Origin: Chelydra serpentina
Lineage: Eukaryota > Chordata > Testudines > Chelydridae
NCBI GenBank assembly: GCA_037349315.1
Contig: JBAIAC010000059.1
Location: forward strand, 17,826,501 to 17,890,500
DNA: 64,000 nucleotides
Reading direction: 5' to 3'
Positions within the stretch are counted from its first letter, which is position 1. Each line of letters opens with the position of its first letter. A program made the translations under genes and the position numbers. Below, piece after piece: positions 54,080 through 64,000 of the stretch. The notes under the pieces are model-generated. The model did not search any database. It saw only the letters and a program-made list of their open reading frames with translations, and was not told where the DNA came from.

Positions 54080-54601
54080 CAGGGCCGGCTCTAACTTTTT
54101 TGCCGCGCCCCCCCCACTGAAACAAAAAAACAAACAACCCCCCCCAGTGGCCACGGAAACACCCCCACCCCCAGGGTTGCGCCGCCAGCCCACCCGGCCC
54201 CGCTCTCCCAGCCAGCCGGCTGGAGTGCTGCAGGGCCAGGCGGCCAGCCCACCTCTGGCCCCGCTCTCCCGGTCGGCCGACCGGAGCACCGCGGGGCGGG
54301 GCGGGGCGGGGCGGGGCGGCCAGCCCGCTCACAGACTTGCTCTGTTGCGGGGCCGGGCGGCCAGCCCACCCGCGGACCCACTCTCGGGGCCGGCAGGAGT
54401 GTTGCGGGGCCGGGCGGCCAGCCCGCCCGTGGACCTGCTCTGCTGGGGGGCGGGCGGGGCCCGCTCTCCCGCAGCCCGCCACCCTGCCACAGTATGTTAG
54501 TAAGTAAAAAAAAACAAAAAAAACCCACACTTGAACGCCGCCCCCCCTAAGGTTCCGCCCCAAGCACGTGCTTGGTAGGCTGGTGCCTGGAGCCGGCCCT
54601 G
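54080..54601. mobile_element. hAT-type element, GC-rich, 522 bp
   Basis: Termini CAGGGCCGGCTC and GAGCCGGCCCTG are perfect 12-bp inverted repeats. GTTAAGAC flanks both sides exactly (54072-54079, 54602-54609), an 8-bp hAT target duplication. The right sub-terminal gcacgtgcttgg block is shared, inverted, with 15270-15488. The interior carries GC-rich repeat units starting GGCGGCCAGCCC. No transposase frame. Confidence 0.95.
54293..54317 (+). repeat. (GGGGC)5 tract, G-quadruplex candidate
   Basis: Five consecutive GGGGC units. Four or more GGGG runs with single-base loops meet the usual pattern for a very stable parallel G-quadruplex. Confidence 0.85.
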
Positions 54602-54609
54602 GTTAAGAC

Positions 54610-55305
54610 CTCCGAGATGGCTCCTGCTTGGTGGTTTTGTAGCAATGGGGCACACATACTGGATCATCCAACTACATTGCCTAGTCACTTTGAAATAGCC
54701 TCACAGTGCAGTCACCACAAAAACTTCCTATAAGGCACCATGGAGAATTCAGGAAGCTAATAACTGAAAACAAAGTCCCACTTCAATGGCCACCCAAATC
54801 ATCCTTTGTTTTATTTTTATTTGTCTGCATTTTTCATAATATTGCTTGGGAAGGCTCTCTCTTATTAAAGAGGTACCTTTTTTTTGGTGTTGAGTGATAA
54901 TGGGCCCCAATCTTGATCTTGCTTCCACTGGTTTTACACAGGGGTACCTCTGTTCACATCAATGGAGTTACTCCTATTTTGCATCAGTGTGGATGAGACC
55001 AGCATCGGGCCGCATTTTTGCCTCAGGCTCCCAGGTAGGTTTTGGGGACAGCTGAGATTGAAAGGGGAGGGAGGAACATGAAATCATAGTGAGTTCTGGA
55101 GTATGTTTTGTACAAACGCACCTTCGTACTTCTAAAAGACCCTGATGGCTACATTATATAGGTTGCAGGTGTATCTCTGGATTCTGTAGCTGCATTACAT
55201 GTGGCGATGTTCCTAGTTCTACAGCTTCCTTGGACCTGCTGGTATATCCATTCTGTTTCTAGACTGACTCATTGCTAGATTGGACAAAGTACTGGAGATT
55301 CATAC
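54610..55305. other. mostly unassigned, one foldback fragment
   Basis: 54901-55014 has gggccccaatcttgatcttg, acatcaatggagttactcct and accagcatcgggcc, a decayed foldback of the 35104 type. The rest is unrecognised. Confidence 0.45.
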
Positions 55306-55310
55306 ACTGG

Positions 55311-55483
55311 TGTAGCCAGGTTTAGAGCACAGGGGGAGCGGAGCTAAAAAAAGGCGCCGGGAGCAAAAAAAATGCTCTGCTCTGGCTGCAGCATAGGAGC
55401 AAAAGGCGTCGGAGCACAAAAAAGGCGTCGCTTTTGCTCAGTGGGGGAGCGGCTGCTCCCCCTGCTCCCTCCCTGGCTATGCA
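55311..55483. mobile_element. small TIR element, 173 bp, abutting CR1
   Basis: TGTAGCCAGG at the left and CCTGGCTATGCA at the right are inverted. ACTGG lies directly outside each end (55306-55310, 55484-55488). The interior has repeated aaaaaaggcgtcgg-type words and gggggagcgg. The class is uncertain; a 5-bp duplication is not hAT-like. Confidence 0.6.
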
Positions 55484-55488
55484 ACTGG

Positions 55489-55790
55489 ATTCATAGATTT
55501 TGAGGCCAGAAGGAATCATTAGATCATCTAGTCTGACCCCCTGCATGACACACAGCATAGAATTTTGTCCAGTTACTCCCATATTGAGCCCAGTAACTTA
55601 CGTTATACCTCCCAGAACGGCATTCAATCTTGATTTGAAGACTTCAAGAAATAGGGATCCCCCCACTTGCCTTGGTGGCTTGTTCCAATGGTTAATCAAC
55701 CTCACTATTAAACATGTGTCTTATTTCTAATCTGAATTTGTCTGGCTTTAACTACCAGCCATTGGTTCTTGTTAATGCCTTTCTCTGTTC
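55489..55790 (-). mobile_element. CR1 LINE 3' end
   Basis: The plus strand reads attcatagattttgaggcca, gaaggaatcattagatcatc, ccagaacggcattcaatctt, ttgttccaatggttaatcaa and gtctggctttaactaccagc. This is the CR1 tail and ORF2 C-terminal region reversed, truncated at about 55790. Confidence 0.88.
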
Positions 55791-56819
55791 GTGGAGGGAA
55801 CACTCCTGTAACAGCAAAGGTTATGGAACATATAACCTAATAAGAGTCACATTCACCATTGTGTTACTCCAATTTTACATTGATATAAGTCCACTGAAAT
55901 CAGCCATAATACACCAGGGTAAAACTGCAGTAATGCAATGGTGAACCATGCCCAAGTCTTTTTGGTCCTTAACGCCCAGGAACTTGGATCAGAAAATCAT
56001 TTTTTATATATCCCGAAGGCACAAAAAATGGGCCCAAAATTTGGATTAGAACGAACCATCCCTAACCTTGAGTGGATTGAATGAGGCTTGTCACTGGTAG
56101 ACATATTGTGTTCCTCTTTATCTGTAAAAAGAGGGACATAATGTTTTCTCATGCTCTTTTCCTTTTATTTAACTCATGAAAATAACTCATGATTCAGCTG
56201 GTGTGAATCAATGTAGCTTGCATGGACTTCATTGTGAAATACCGTTGGCAAATTCTGATTCAGAATTAGTTGAGTCTACATAATAAATCTAATCCATTCA
56301 ATGCTGTATGTAAAATATCTTTCTATTACCATATAAATAAGCATCTGTATGAAGTCAATATGGTGCTATTTCCATATGATCTGGGACTCCTAGCATAGTC
56401 CTTGATCCTAAAATTATATCAGACCTTTTGTCTGACAGATGGATCATTTTTATTCTCTGATGCCTGAGGAGAGACCTACCAAAGCGGGTAAGAAGTAGGT
56501 TATTTTCTGTGCTCTCAGAAGTAGTACTGAGCTGCACTTTACTGTCATCTGTTCCTATTGTCTTCTTGGCTGACATGGAGCTGCTGTTCAAAAAAAATGA
56601 GAAAAAGGGGTGGAAGGATTGAGGGGGAGGGGACATATATATTTAACAGAAATTACATGTTACTGACAAGGGAGAGCATTCAGCAAACACTGACAAAAAC
56701 ACTGCCTGTGATGGAAACCCATGGCTTTTTCTGCAGTTGCCCCTTTCCATTTGCATCTGCAGTCAGATCCCAAAATGAGTTTCTGGGAAGCTCCGAGGGA
56801 AAGGGCATTTATAAATGAA
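55791..56819. other. unassigned DNA
   Basis: A weak foldback-like string (gttactccaattttacattg, ccactgaaatcagcc) lies at 55862-55905. The rest is unrecognised. Confidence 0.4.
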
Positions 56820-56890
56820 GGGGTGAAATCCTGGCCCCCTTGAAGTGCATGGGATTTTGGCATCAACTTCGATGAGGCAAGGATTTCACC
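56820..56890. mobile_element. foldback element (GGGGTGAAAT type)
   Basis: gggtgaaatcctggccccct and tgaagtgcatggg on the left face catcaacttcgatgaggcaa and ggatttcacc on the right. Palindromic over about 70 bases, like 36975. Confidence 0.75.
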
Positions 56891-57061
56891 TGAAATCATT
56901 TGCTGTAAATAGTGAACAGTGAAAATCTTCTGCTCATCCCAAAGGGAGATGGAAACTGGTTTGTGAGCTTTGATACTGGCTTCCCACTCCTCCTTCTGCT
57001 GCTGGCACAAATTATATATATTATTTCCTGCTATAGAAGGCTCAGAAACAGTGGCCAAGGG

Positions 57062-57260
57062 TAAAACTTTCAAAAGTGCCTAAATGATTTAGGTACCTGG
57101 GCCCCCTTTTCGAAAGTGACTTATGCACTAAGTACGAGAGCCTAAGTCTCATTGAAAGATAATGATTTTCAGAGGGTTAGTGCTCAGCACTTTCTGAAAA
57201 TCAGGCCCTTCTAATGCTGGTGCCCAAACTCACTAGTCATTTTTGGAAATCTTAGCCACT
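57062..57260. mobile_element. foldback element (TTTCAAAAGTGCCTAA type)
   Basis: Contains actttcaaaagtgcctaaat, ccttttcgaaagtgacttat, agagcctaagtctcattgaa and ctttctgaaaatcaggccct. Several inverted word pairs exist, as in the 43010 element. Confidence 0.65.
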
Positions 57261-57531
57261 GATCTGTATCAAAAACTACCCATTTTCTCCAGACATAGTC
57301 CATGTCGTGTAAGGTTTGCCACACCTGGTGGACCCTGAGGGGCTCCTGTGGAGAGAGAAACTCCCTGCTTTCTTTAAATGTACTGTTCATTGCACCATCC
57401 CTTCTTGCACTTTTGCCTACCCTGAGGAAAGGTGTTGGAAACTCAGTCTACTCTAGTTTCAGCCCAGAGCTGCATTCACATTTAGAGCATAAAGAATTAC
57501 TTTAACCCTTTTCGAAACTCCACTGCAGCAC

Positions 57532-57561
57532 AGGTTCTTACCTGGTAGCAGGTAAGAACCT
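57532..57561. repeat. perfect 13-bp-arm hairpin with splice-donor-like arms
   Basis: AGGTTCTTACCTG (57532-57544), loop GTAG, and exact complement CAGGTAAGAACCT (57549-57561). CAGGTAAGA is a strong 5' splice-site consensus and occurs on both strands because of the symmetry. Two GGAGCCAGAGAGC copies follow at 57590 and 57662. Confidence 0.9.
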
Positions 57562-58730
57562 CTCAACATTTCCTTTTTATCTATAGGGGGAGCCAGAGAG
57601 CTTAATATGCTAATGAATCTGGCAGCATGTAGGAACACACACTCAAATTTCACCTATAGATGGAGCCAGAGAGCATCTGTTCCCAGCAAACCTCCTAGTT
57701 CTGAGGCTTACAGTTGGGATAGGTGAAAAGAGAAGTGTGATTTTTTTTTGCTTGCACACAGTATTAGGGGACAGTCTGCTGGGAGTGCCACAGGGAGAAA
57801 GTCATTTCCCAGATTCTTGCAAATTACAGGAAAGCAGAATCCAGCACTGCTCTGACCCCTCTGTTGTCCAGGTGGAGTTCTCCAGTCTTCCTGCCTGATG
57901 CAGGGAATATTTTCTAGGTTATACCCTTCATTTGAATTTGCTCTGTGGGAAATGGCAATTTCTTAAAATAGGCACCAGGATGGGGTTTACGGAGGGAGGG
58001 GTAGGAGAGAGAGCACCAACAATATAATTGTTCATGATCTCTGTCAAAATACAGCTGGTGATGGTCCTGTCTGGTGAATGACTAACTAATAAGATCTGAA
58101 TGTCTCTCTCTCTTATTGCTTTTCACGTGTGGAATTTGTCAAGTGCTACAAAAGATGTGTTGGAGGCTTGGTATATGCACTGTAGGCATAGTGTGAGTGA
58201 CAGGGCATTAGCCTTCATCTGCAGTATAGTTGAGCAGGTGTGTGAGAGAGACTTTTGGTGCCCATGAAAGTGATACACTAAACTAAGATTACCAAAGGAC
58301 CAGCTGCATGAAGAGGAGATGTTGAGGCATCTCGGAAATAGATCTGCAAATGCACCTTAATCCTGACTTGCGAAATACCCTACTGGTCCTGTCCTTAGGC
58401 CCTTATGCATTTCTACCATTACACCTCAATCCAAACTTGCTACATACTCCCCTGTTCCAATGCAGCAGCATCAATGACTTCCCAGTGCATCAAAATCCCA
58501 GTTCAGAATACCCCTTTCAAGACTTGATTTGAAGTTCAGGCCTGAAGTGCCTGAGATGTACTGGGCTGGAATCTAGATTAGAACAGATGGGGATGTAGCA
58601 CGATAGAGTGGAAATGCATTTGCAAAGCACTGTGAGAATGCAGTACTTTTGAGCTTGTTTCCATTTCATGACCAATAGGATTTGCCCCTAGATAGAAGCC
58701 TTGTAGAAGGAGAATCCAGCCAAATACTAA
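57562..58730. other. unassigned DNA
   Basis: Besides the pair of GGAGCCAGAGAGC words about 72 bases apart (each preceded by a ctata-type string), nothing is recognised. Confidence 0.4.
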
Positions 58731-58912
58731 AGTGCTTATATTGCGCTCTTCATTTACAAAGCTCTGTAGAGACATTAACCAATTATTCCTTAAAACAGCA
58801 CTAAAAAGTAAGAAGCCATGAAAACTATTAACCTAATCTACAGCGGGGGATATTAAGGCAGAGAGTTATATGACTTGCCCAAGGCCTCATAGTGAGCTGT
58901 AGAAAGGCAGCC
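58731..58912 (-). mobile_element. MIR-like SINE fragment
   Basis: gtgcttatattgcgctcttc, tttacaaagctctgtagaga, aacctaatctacagcggggg and tatgacttgcccaaggcctc. The core is present; the tRNA-like head is lost. Confidence 0.65.
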
Positions 58913-59057
58913 CCATGTTTGCTCCACTTGTTCATTTGGCTGCTCTGTAGATGTAATCAGCCCTGGACAATTGATTTTTTTTTTAATTTCAGATTGCTTC
59001 TGATGTTTTGCCCTCTCAGCTTTTGCTATAAGGATAACTGTGTAATGGTTTTTACAG

Positions 59058-59362
59058 ATGAGAGATAGTATTGCCAACTCCAAATGTTTAAAAAACCTGA
59101 GTCAAGCTACCCACATTCATCAGTTGGGCTAAAAAAATCACAAGATGTAAAAATAAAATAAAATAAAATAAAATAATAATAATAATTTGGGCTCTTCTTA
59201 TTTGTCTTCTGGTTTCCTTTTGGCTATACTTGGATCACATTTTCAGGCTTTGCTCCACAGCCATTAGGGCTAGAAACTTGAAAGCTGAGGTTCTCATTCA
59301 ATCACCTGACTCCAGGAGCTGGAGCTTGCAGTAAAATATTAGCTATCATGAGACTCATCTTA
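59058..59362 (-). repeat. dispersed repeat, inverted partner of 5937-6168
   Basis: Reverse complement shares with 5937-6168 a colinear series (ctcagctttcaagtttctag, gctgtggagcaaagcctgaa, ggaaaccagaagacaaataa, ttggagttggcaatact). This copy also contains the simple repeat 59149-59185 and a longer 5' side. Confidence 0.7.
59149..59185 (+). repeat. (AAAAT)n to (AAT)n compound microsatellite
   Basis: Four to five AAAAT units grade into AAT units. Confidence 0.9.
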
Positions 59363-61436
59363 GAATCATAGAGGGGCTGATCTCTATAAAGGGAAGTAAG
59401 AGGTGCATAGGCCTTGTGCTGACTCTACACAGGGTTGAATTTTACTGTCTGAAATACCTGCTGTCCTTAGTTGATTCTGATTTGTCACCTGTGTAGAATT
59501 TGGTGCTATGGGTGTGCGTTTTTTGTTAATGGCTCCTCTGAGGTGGACTATCACAGGACACTGGAACGCAGCAGAGAGGATTGATGGAAAGACGGGAAAA
59601 CTTATGAATTCTCCAGAGATCTCACAGCATTCTGATGTCATCAGGGAGCAGAACTATCTCTTCTACTATTTATTTAATTTTATTTTTTTGCTGTATCAAT
59701 GTCCTTACAAGTGACATTTGGGGGAAATATCTACATTTGCTGTGTGGGTGTGAGAAGGTGACCAATTAGCTTTACAATTCTGAAAGGTTCCAAGGGAAGG
59801 TACACTTTATTTTGCCTCCCGCCAGCTGCCTGTCTGTTCACTGCCCATATTTCCAAAGACCAAATGACACTTAAGTGCTTCCCCATTGATCCAAGAGGAG
59901 ATCGTTGTTTTGGATTCTGCAGTGACAGTCGAATCATCAATATGATGTTTCTGAATTCTCGCTCAGATGCTCCTTGGCTATTTTCTGGGTCTTGTTAGTG
60001 TTAATTGCTGCAGCATTTCTCGCTCTGAGGCAGAAAGTGAGAGATTGTTGTTTTTTTCTGAGAAGTCAAGACTGAATTCTAAGCTATAGGGTCATGTGAA
60101 AACAGAGATTTTGGATGTGTTCTTGGGGGAAAAAAAGTTCACCCTTTTGCTCAGAGCCAAGTTATTATCCTCCCAACAGTTGATTGGTGTGAAATTTTCA
60201 CAGAATAGCAATTGCCCATTGAACCAAGTGTGGTTTCAATATTTGGCTTGTTTCAGTGCAAAAACTGAGCTTTGTGAGAACAAAATTTTGAATTTTAATA
60301 CCATCAAGAGCTGTGCTTGAAAACAGGATCATATATGAGTAAAACCAGGCCCATTTGCATTCCAAAATGTCCTATCTTCGAAAAGGGGAAAAATTGCACA
60401 AATTTATCATAAAATTGAATCCGTTTCACAAATTGTAAAACCTCAAATTTTGAGGTTTTCAGATATTAAGATATTGAATCAGTTCCTCAGCTTGTGTAAA
60501 TCCACTTGACTTTAGTGATGCTACACTGATCTAGACCAGCAGATTGTTAGATAAGCAGGACCGCGCAAAATGATCAATCTCTCCACCTCAAACCATTGAC
60601 CTTGTGTTTCTTTTTAAGCAGACAGCATAGTGATTTGGCTTTGTGAGGGTTAACCTTCCCCACCCATTATCCATGAGAATGAGGCTGTGAAGAAAAAAAT
60701 GCTTTGGCTTCATATGGATCTCAGTCTACTGGAGGCAAAAGTCAGAAGCTTGAATCTGAGACTTAATAGGTCACTGAAGATGTGGGACAACAGAGACAAA
60801 TCACCAGTGGTGAGCAGTGGATAGAGCCTCAGAATTCTAGGGATTCTTGATGGAGTTGGGACAAATGGAGGAGGCCCAAAGCAGCATTTAAAAGGTGGTG
60901 AAAGAAGGTCAGACAGCCAGTAGCACGGAAGGAGGATAAGGAGTACTGACGGATACTGGGAACATTACAAAGCCAAGGAGTATTCAAAAAGAGCCTCTCT
61001 TTTGCCCTTCTGTGTACTACACATCTATCATGTGGCTGACGTCCTTGCTACCCTGGCAGTATATGAATTGTGAATCTGTTCCCTGCCAGAGCCTTGTACA
61101 TTTCATGAATTCCCAGTCTCCGAACACAGTATGATCCATTCACAGCAATGCGTTAGGGCCAGTTTCTACCTCCCCACATCTGAGCATGGTAAGATCTACC
61201 CACCAGCATCCTAGTGACCTAGTGCACAGGAGAGCAGCTCTCCATGTCGGATTCATACACCATGCCAACTGCCTGTCAAAGCCAACTTGTCCAGGGTGCA
61301 GTGGTTTGGCCTTGGAGGAGCCTCAGAAGTTAACAAAGCTTTGCTTCTAACAAAATCACCCTGTCTCATTCAGAGTGCACGGGCACAAGTGCTAAAAGTC
61401 AGGGTTTGCTAAATAATAGGTGGCTGTAAAGTCAAT
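59363..61436. other. unassigned DNA with one perfect palindrome
   Basis: AAAACCTCAAA (60437-60447) and TTTGAGGTTTT (60449-60459) are perfect 11-bp arms around one T. No gene or named repeat is recognised in the rest, though 60100-60470 is AT-rich with caaaatttt words. Confidence 0.45.
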
Positions 61437-62003
61437 GTAGATGTGGATTTTAATTATATTTTTTTCCTGTTTCCCCAGTCCAGGGAGGTTGCCAATGATG
61501 CTGAGCTGTGAGGTATCATTATGGGCTATTAAACTCTTTTGTGCCATTCAGTGAAGTTGAATGGAGCTGTGAATGGAAAAAGCAGGATTTGATAGAGCTG
61601 GCTAAACTCTGTTGTAATTGCTTAAAGTGACAGACTATAATTATTCAAGACTATGGAAGGATGGGGAGCATGGCGGGGGGAGGGGGGGGGGAGACACACG
61701 GGACAGAGAGACCCACATGGGGAACTGAACTCCAAACATGGTCATCGGTAGAACACTGTATTGTGCACTGTTGGTCATATGAGATTTCATCCCATTGTAT
61801 GATCAGTAGGTACTGGTCACTTTCACAGTAGTATATATCAGCCCTTTAAAGCATATAGGGCCAGTTCCTTGGATCTGGTAGGAGCTGAGGCTGGGGGGAA
61901 AGGTGACGTCAAGAGCTTAAATGAGTGCTGCTGTGTTCCCAGTGCTCTGCCTCTCCCATGACAAGGACACTCAAGGGTGCAAAGAGACTTTTTATTAGGA
62001 GAG
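61437..62003. other. unassigned DNA with a G run
   Basis: A G-rich run (two A interruptions) is at 61674-61690. 61480-61650 is AT-rich and repeat-free and might be a non-coding element. Nothing is demonstrable. Confidence 0.35.
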
Positions 62004-62687
62004 TGTGACACACCGTACCTCAAAGTAGCACCCTGTAACCCCCATATTCATCATTCATAGATGGGTGTGCTATTTCATACAAAGCATGCCATGGAAGATA
62101 TCATATGAAAGGTCATGATCTCCTGAAACCCATTATTCTGTCAAAATATGTATATTGTTAGTGTGTATGAAGTTACGAGATTTTGCTGTATTGTTGTTAT
62201 TGAAATACATTATCAGTTTGGGAGTCGTCCACTGCTAGTTCTCCACTGACATCAAAGGAGGTAATCTACACCCAGGCAGGGACTGGATTTGGCCTTGATT
62301 CATCATTAGTATGACATGTTGCTGAGTCTATTGTAGTTAATAAATCTGTTTTATTTTTTACCTAAAACAGTGTGTTGAAGTGCTCAGTTTACAAAGGCTA
62401 GTGTGGATCCTCTCCACGTTGAGGGAGGGGTGGACTGGATAGTGAACTTACACTGGTCAGGCTTCTGACCAGGACAAGATGGTACAGCTCTGGGGTACAA
62501 GGCTGGGGGCTTGGGAAATTTGCTGGAGCCTTTTTCTTGGTGATTTGTGAGTGGCTCAGGGAGCTTTCATGCAATTTAGCTGGGTGTGGGGCTCCACGTG
62601 CAGTTGTACTGAGTGATACAGTGCTTGGAGGGGTTTGCTGCTTGTCACTAGCAACCAGTTCCAGGTTGTACCCCAGGATCTGTCACC
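62004..62687 (+). mobile_element. solo-LTR-like repeat
   Basis: Begins TGTGACACACC and ends near GGATCTGTCACC, with GAGAG on both sides (61999-62003, 62688-62692) as a 5-bp target duplication. It has an AATAAA at 62339-62344 followed by ctgttttattttttacctaa. I recognise the cagtttacaaaggctagtgt and acactggtcaggcttctgac blocks as a common turtle repeat; LTR class is inference. There are no gag, pol or env frames, so if it is an endogenous retrovirus only one LTR remains. Confidence 0.55.
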
Positions 62688-62904
62688 GAGAGGAGGGTGT
62701 CTGATTTGTTTTTGACTTCCAAGAATGGCAAACATCCTGCTTGAATCCTTTTGGGGAATGGGACATTGTGATATTTGAGCGGGAAGCAGAGCTTTGGTTT
62801 ACATGTGGGTTCCTAACACAATGCCAACTGCTTTATTAGAGGACAGACGACAACATTGTCCTAGGAGGGACCGCTTGCCCAACTCCCGGGCCCTCCAGGC
62901 TTCT
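62688..62904. other. unassigned DNA between related repeats
   Basis: Nothing recognised. Confidence 0.4.
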
Positions 62905-63030
62905 CTACATCTATAAGCAGGTTCCTGCTGTTCATCATATTAACACTAATAGACTCAGCAACATGTCATCCTAATGATGAATCAAGGAAGGCCAAATCCA
63001 GTCCCCTTCAGGTGGACACACCTTTTCCAT
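62905..63030 (-). mobile_element. inverted fragment of the same LTR-like repeat
   Basis: attaacactaatagactcag, caacatgtcatcctaatgat and gaatcaaggaaggccaaatc are the reverse complement of 62278-62343 (ttggccttgattcatcatta, gtatgacatgttgctgagtc), with a 3-base insertion. Arms of about 65 bases lie roughly 0.6 kb apart. Confidence 0.75.
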
Positions 63031-63394
63031 TGTGGGAAAAAGAAAAACAGAATGATCTCTGGCTTGTTCTGATGCCACAGCAAATCCCAAAGAGGCAGCG
63101 GGGCGCCAGTGAAACGCCAATGTAGGGACTATTACGGTGAAAGGGGACTAATATCACAGGGGCCCCCTTACTTAGAGTCAAGAGGGACTGGGGTTTCCAA
63201 GGGGATTGTTTACATTCTATATGAAGGCTGGCAAAAAGTCTACAGGGTTAATAACCAGTGTGGTTAGCTGGTGTGTCTGAAGAGTCAAAGTCACAGCTGG
63301 CACTGGGCTATCTTCCTGGTTATTGAACAGTCTGCCCTGAAGTGGAACCCACAGTCTTCAGATACCAAGTGGCATGTCAGTAGGGACGGCCCTT
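63031..63394. other. unassigned DNA
   Basis: Nothing recognised. Confidence 0.4.
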
Positions 63395-63490
63395 TTTGTT
63401 CTGTGTTTGTACAGCGCCTAGCACAATGGGATCCTGCTCCATGATTGGGGCGCCCAGGTGCTATGGTAATACAAATAAATACATACTAAT
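63395..63490 (+). mobile_element. SINE 3' tail, well preserved
   Basis: tgttctgtgtttgtacagcg, cctagcacaatgggatcctg, gattggggcgcccaggtgct and atggtaatacaaataaata. This intact tail is the reference for the split copies at 5049 and 32696. Confidence 0.8.
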
Positions 63491-63504
63491 ATCCTTGCTC
63501 AGTT

Positions 63505-63577
63505 AGGGCCTGATCCAAAGCCAGTGGAAGTCAATGGGTGGCTTTCCATCGACCATCAAGTGCTTTAGATTAGGGCC
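63505..63577. mobile_element. foldback element (GGCCTGATCCAAAG type)
   Basis: agggcctgatccaaagccag and tggaagtcaatggg on the left face ccatcgaccatcaagtgctt and tagattagggcc on the right. Palindromic over 73 bases. Confidence 0.75.
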
Positions 63578-64000
63578 ATAAAGTATTAGGAGTGTGGTCT
63601 TTTCAGCTGAGTGCCCCCTGGGCAGTTTAGACAAGTGTACACCAGACAAGCAGATTGCCAGCTGCATCCAAGACACTTAGTAAGGGCATTTATTACAAAG
63701 TTTTAAGATGTATGAAAAACCAAATTAATCCACCCGAAAGGTCTAAAGTAACAGACATTTCCCTGCTATTTCTTCTGTATCATCAACACTAGGATCCAAC
63801 AGCAGGTGAAATGAACATCCAAAAGACAGACCAACAGTGCTGTGTATGATAATGCCATTTCCTTAATCTCTCTCAGCTCTGGCTTACCCTGTAGCAAGGC
63901 ACAGTCAGAGTTGCTTTCCCTTTTTCGGACCAGTTCAGCTAAGCTGCCTCCAAGGGTGTTTGCCTTTTCCACTTCTGCTTCAGGAATAAGATCCGATAAA
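63578..64000. other. unassigned DNA
   Basis: No repeat or gene recognised up to the window end. Confidence 0.4.

Noticed and set aside
54051..54563. Long frames (145-170 codons) on the minus strand
   Set aside because: They translate the GC-rich interior of the hAT element at 54080-54601.
57532..57561. microRNA precursor
   Set aside because: Only 13 paired bases and a 4-base loop; far too short for Drosha/Dicer processing.

Overview
This is vertebrate nuclear DNA, most likely from a cryptodiran turtle. The strongest clue is two copies of a tRNA-derived SINE (2600-2777 minus, 25617-25828 plus). Their head carries pol III A and B boxes (TAGCTCAGT and GTTCAATCC) and matches what I know as the turtle Cry-type SINE. 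CR1 LINE fragments, MIR/CORE-like SINEs, hAT and Harbinger-like non-autonomous DNA elements and a solo-LTR-like repeat fit the same origin. The species call is from memory of these families; no database was searched.

I find no convincing protein-coding gene, rRNA, tRNA, CRISPR array or operon. Open reading frames are short and explained by chance, low-complexity DNA or GC-rich transposon interiors. The window is best read as intergenic or large-intron DNA. Between repeats lie long single-copy stretches. A few hold clustered motifs that look like conserved non-coding or enhancer DNA, but that needs alignment to other amniotes.

Layout. 1-5 kb: a promoter-like CCAAT/TATA pair near 0.72 kb, a CA-rich tract, MIR-like and Cry SINEs. 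5-14 kb: split SINE pieces, a dispersed repeat, a CR1 3' end (11.1-11.8 kb) and a motif cluster at 12.6-12.86 kb. 14-23 kb: the richest transposon zone, with a Penelope-like tail carrying a hammerhead-ribozyme-like core, a hAT element inside a SINE, a 609-bp hAT element with an internal 60-bp minisatellite and perfect 8-bp target duplication, a 123-bp hAT MITE with perfect 8-bp duplication, and nested foldback elements. 23-31 kb: mostly unassigned. 31-34 kb: a foldback element, a third GC-rich hAT copy and a CR1 endonuclease/RT fragment. 37-42 kb: a diverged 59-bp minisatellite broken by CR1 and hAT DNA, then a 2.4-kb CR1 tail interrupted by a 731-bp Harbinger-like element and a SINE. 42-54 kb: mostly single-copy DNA with a LINE RT motif, a hAT element and several candidate non-coding elements. 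54-64 kb: a fourth GC-rich hAT copy, CR1, foldbacks, a perfect hairpin and a solo-LTR-like repeat.

There is no gene network to describe. The interest is in insertion order: several insertions can be dated relative to one another because removing the younger element restores the older one.
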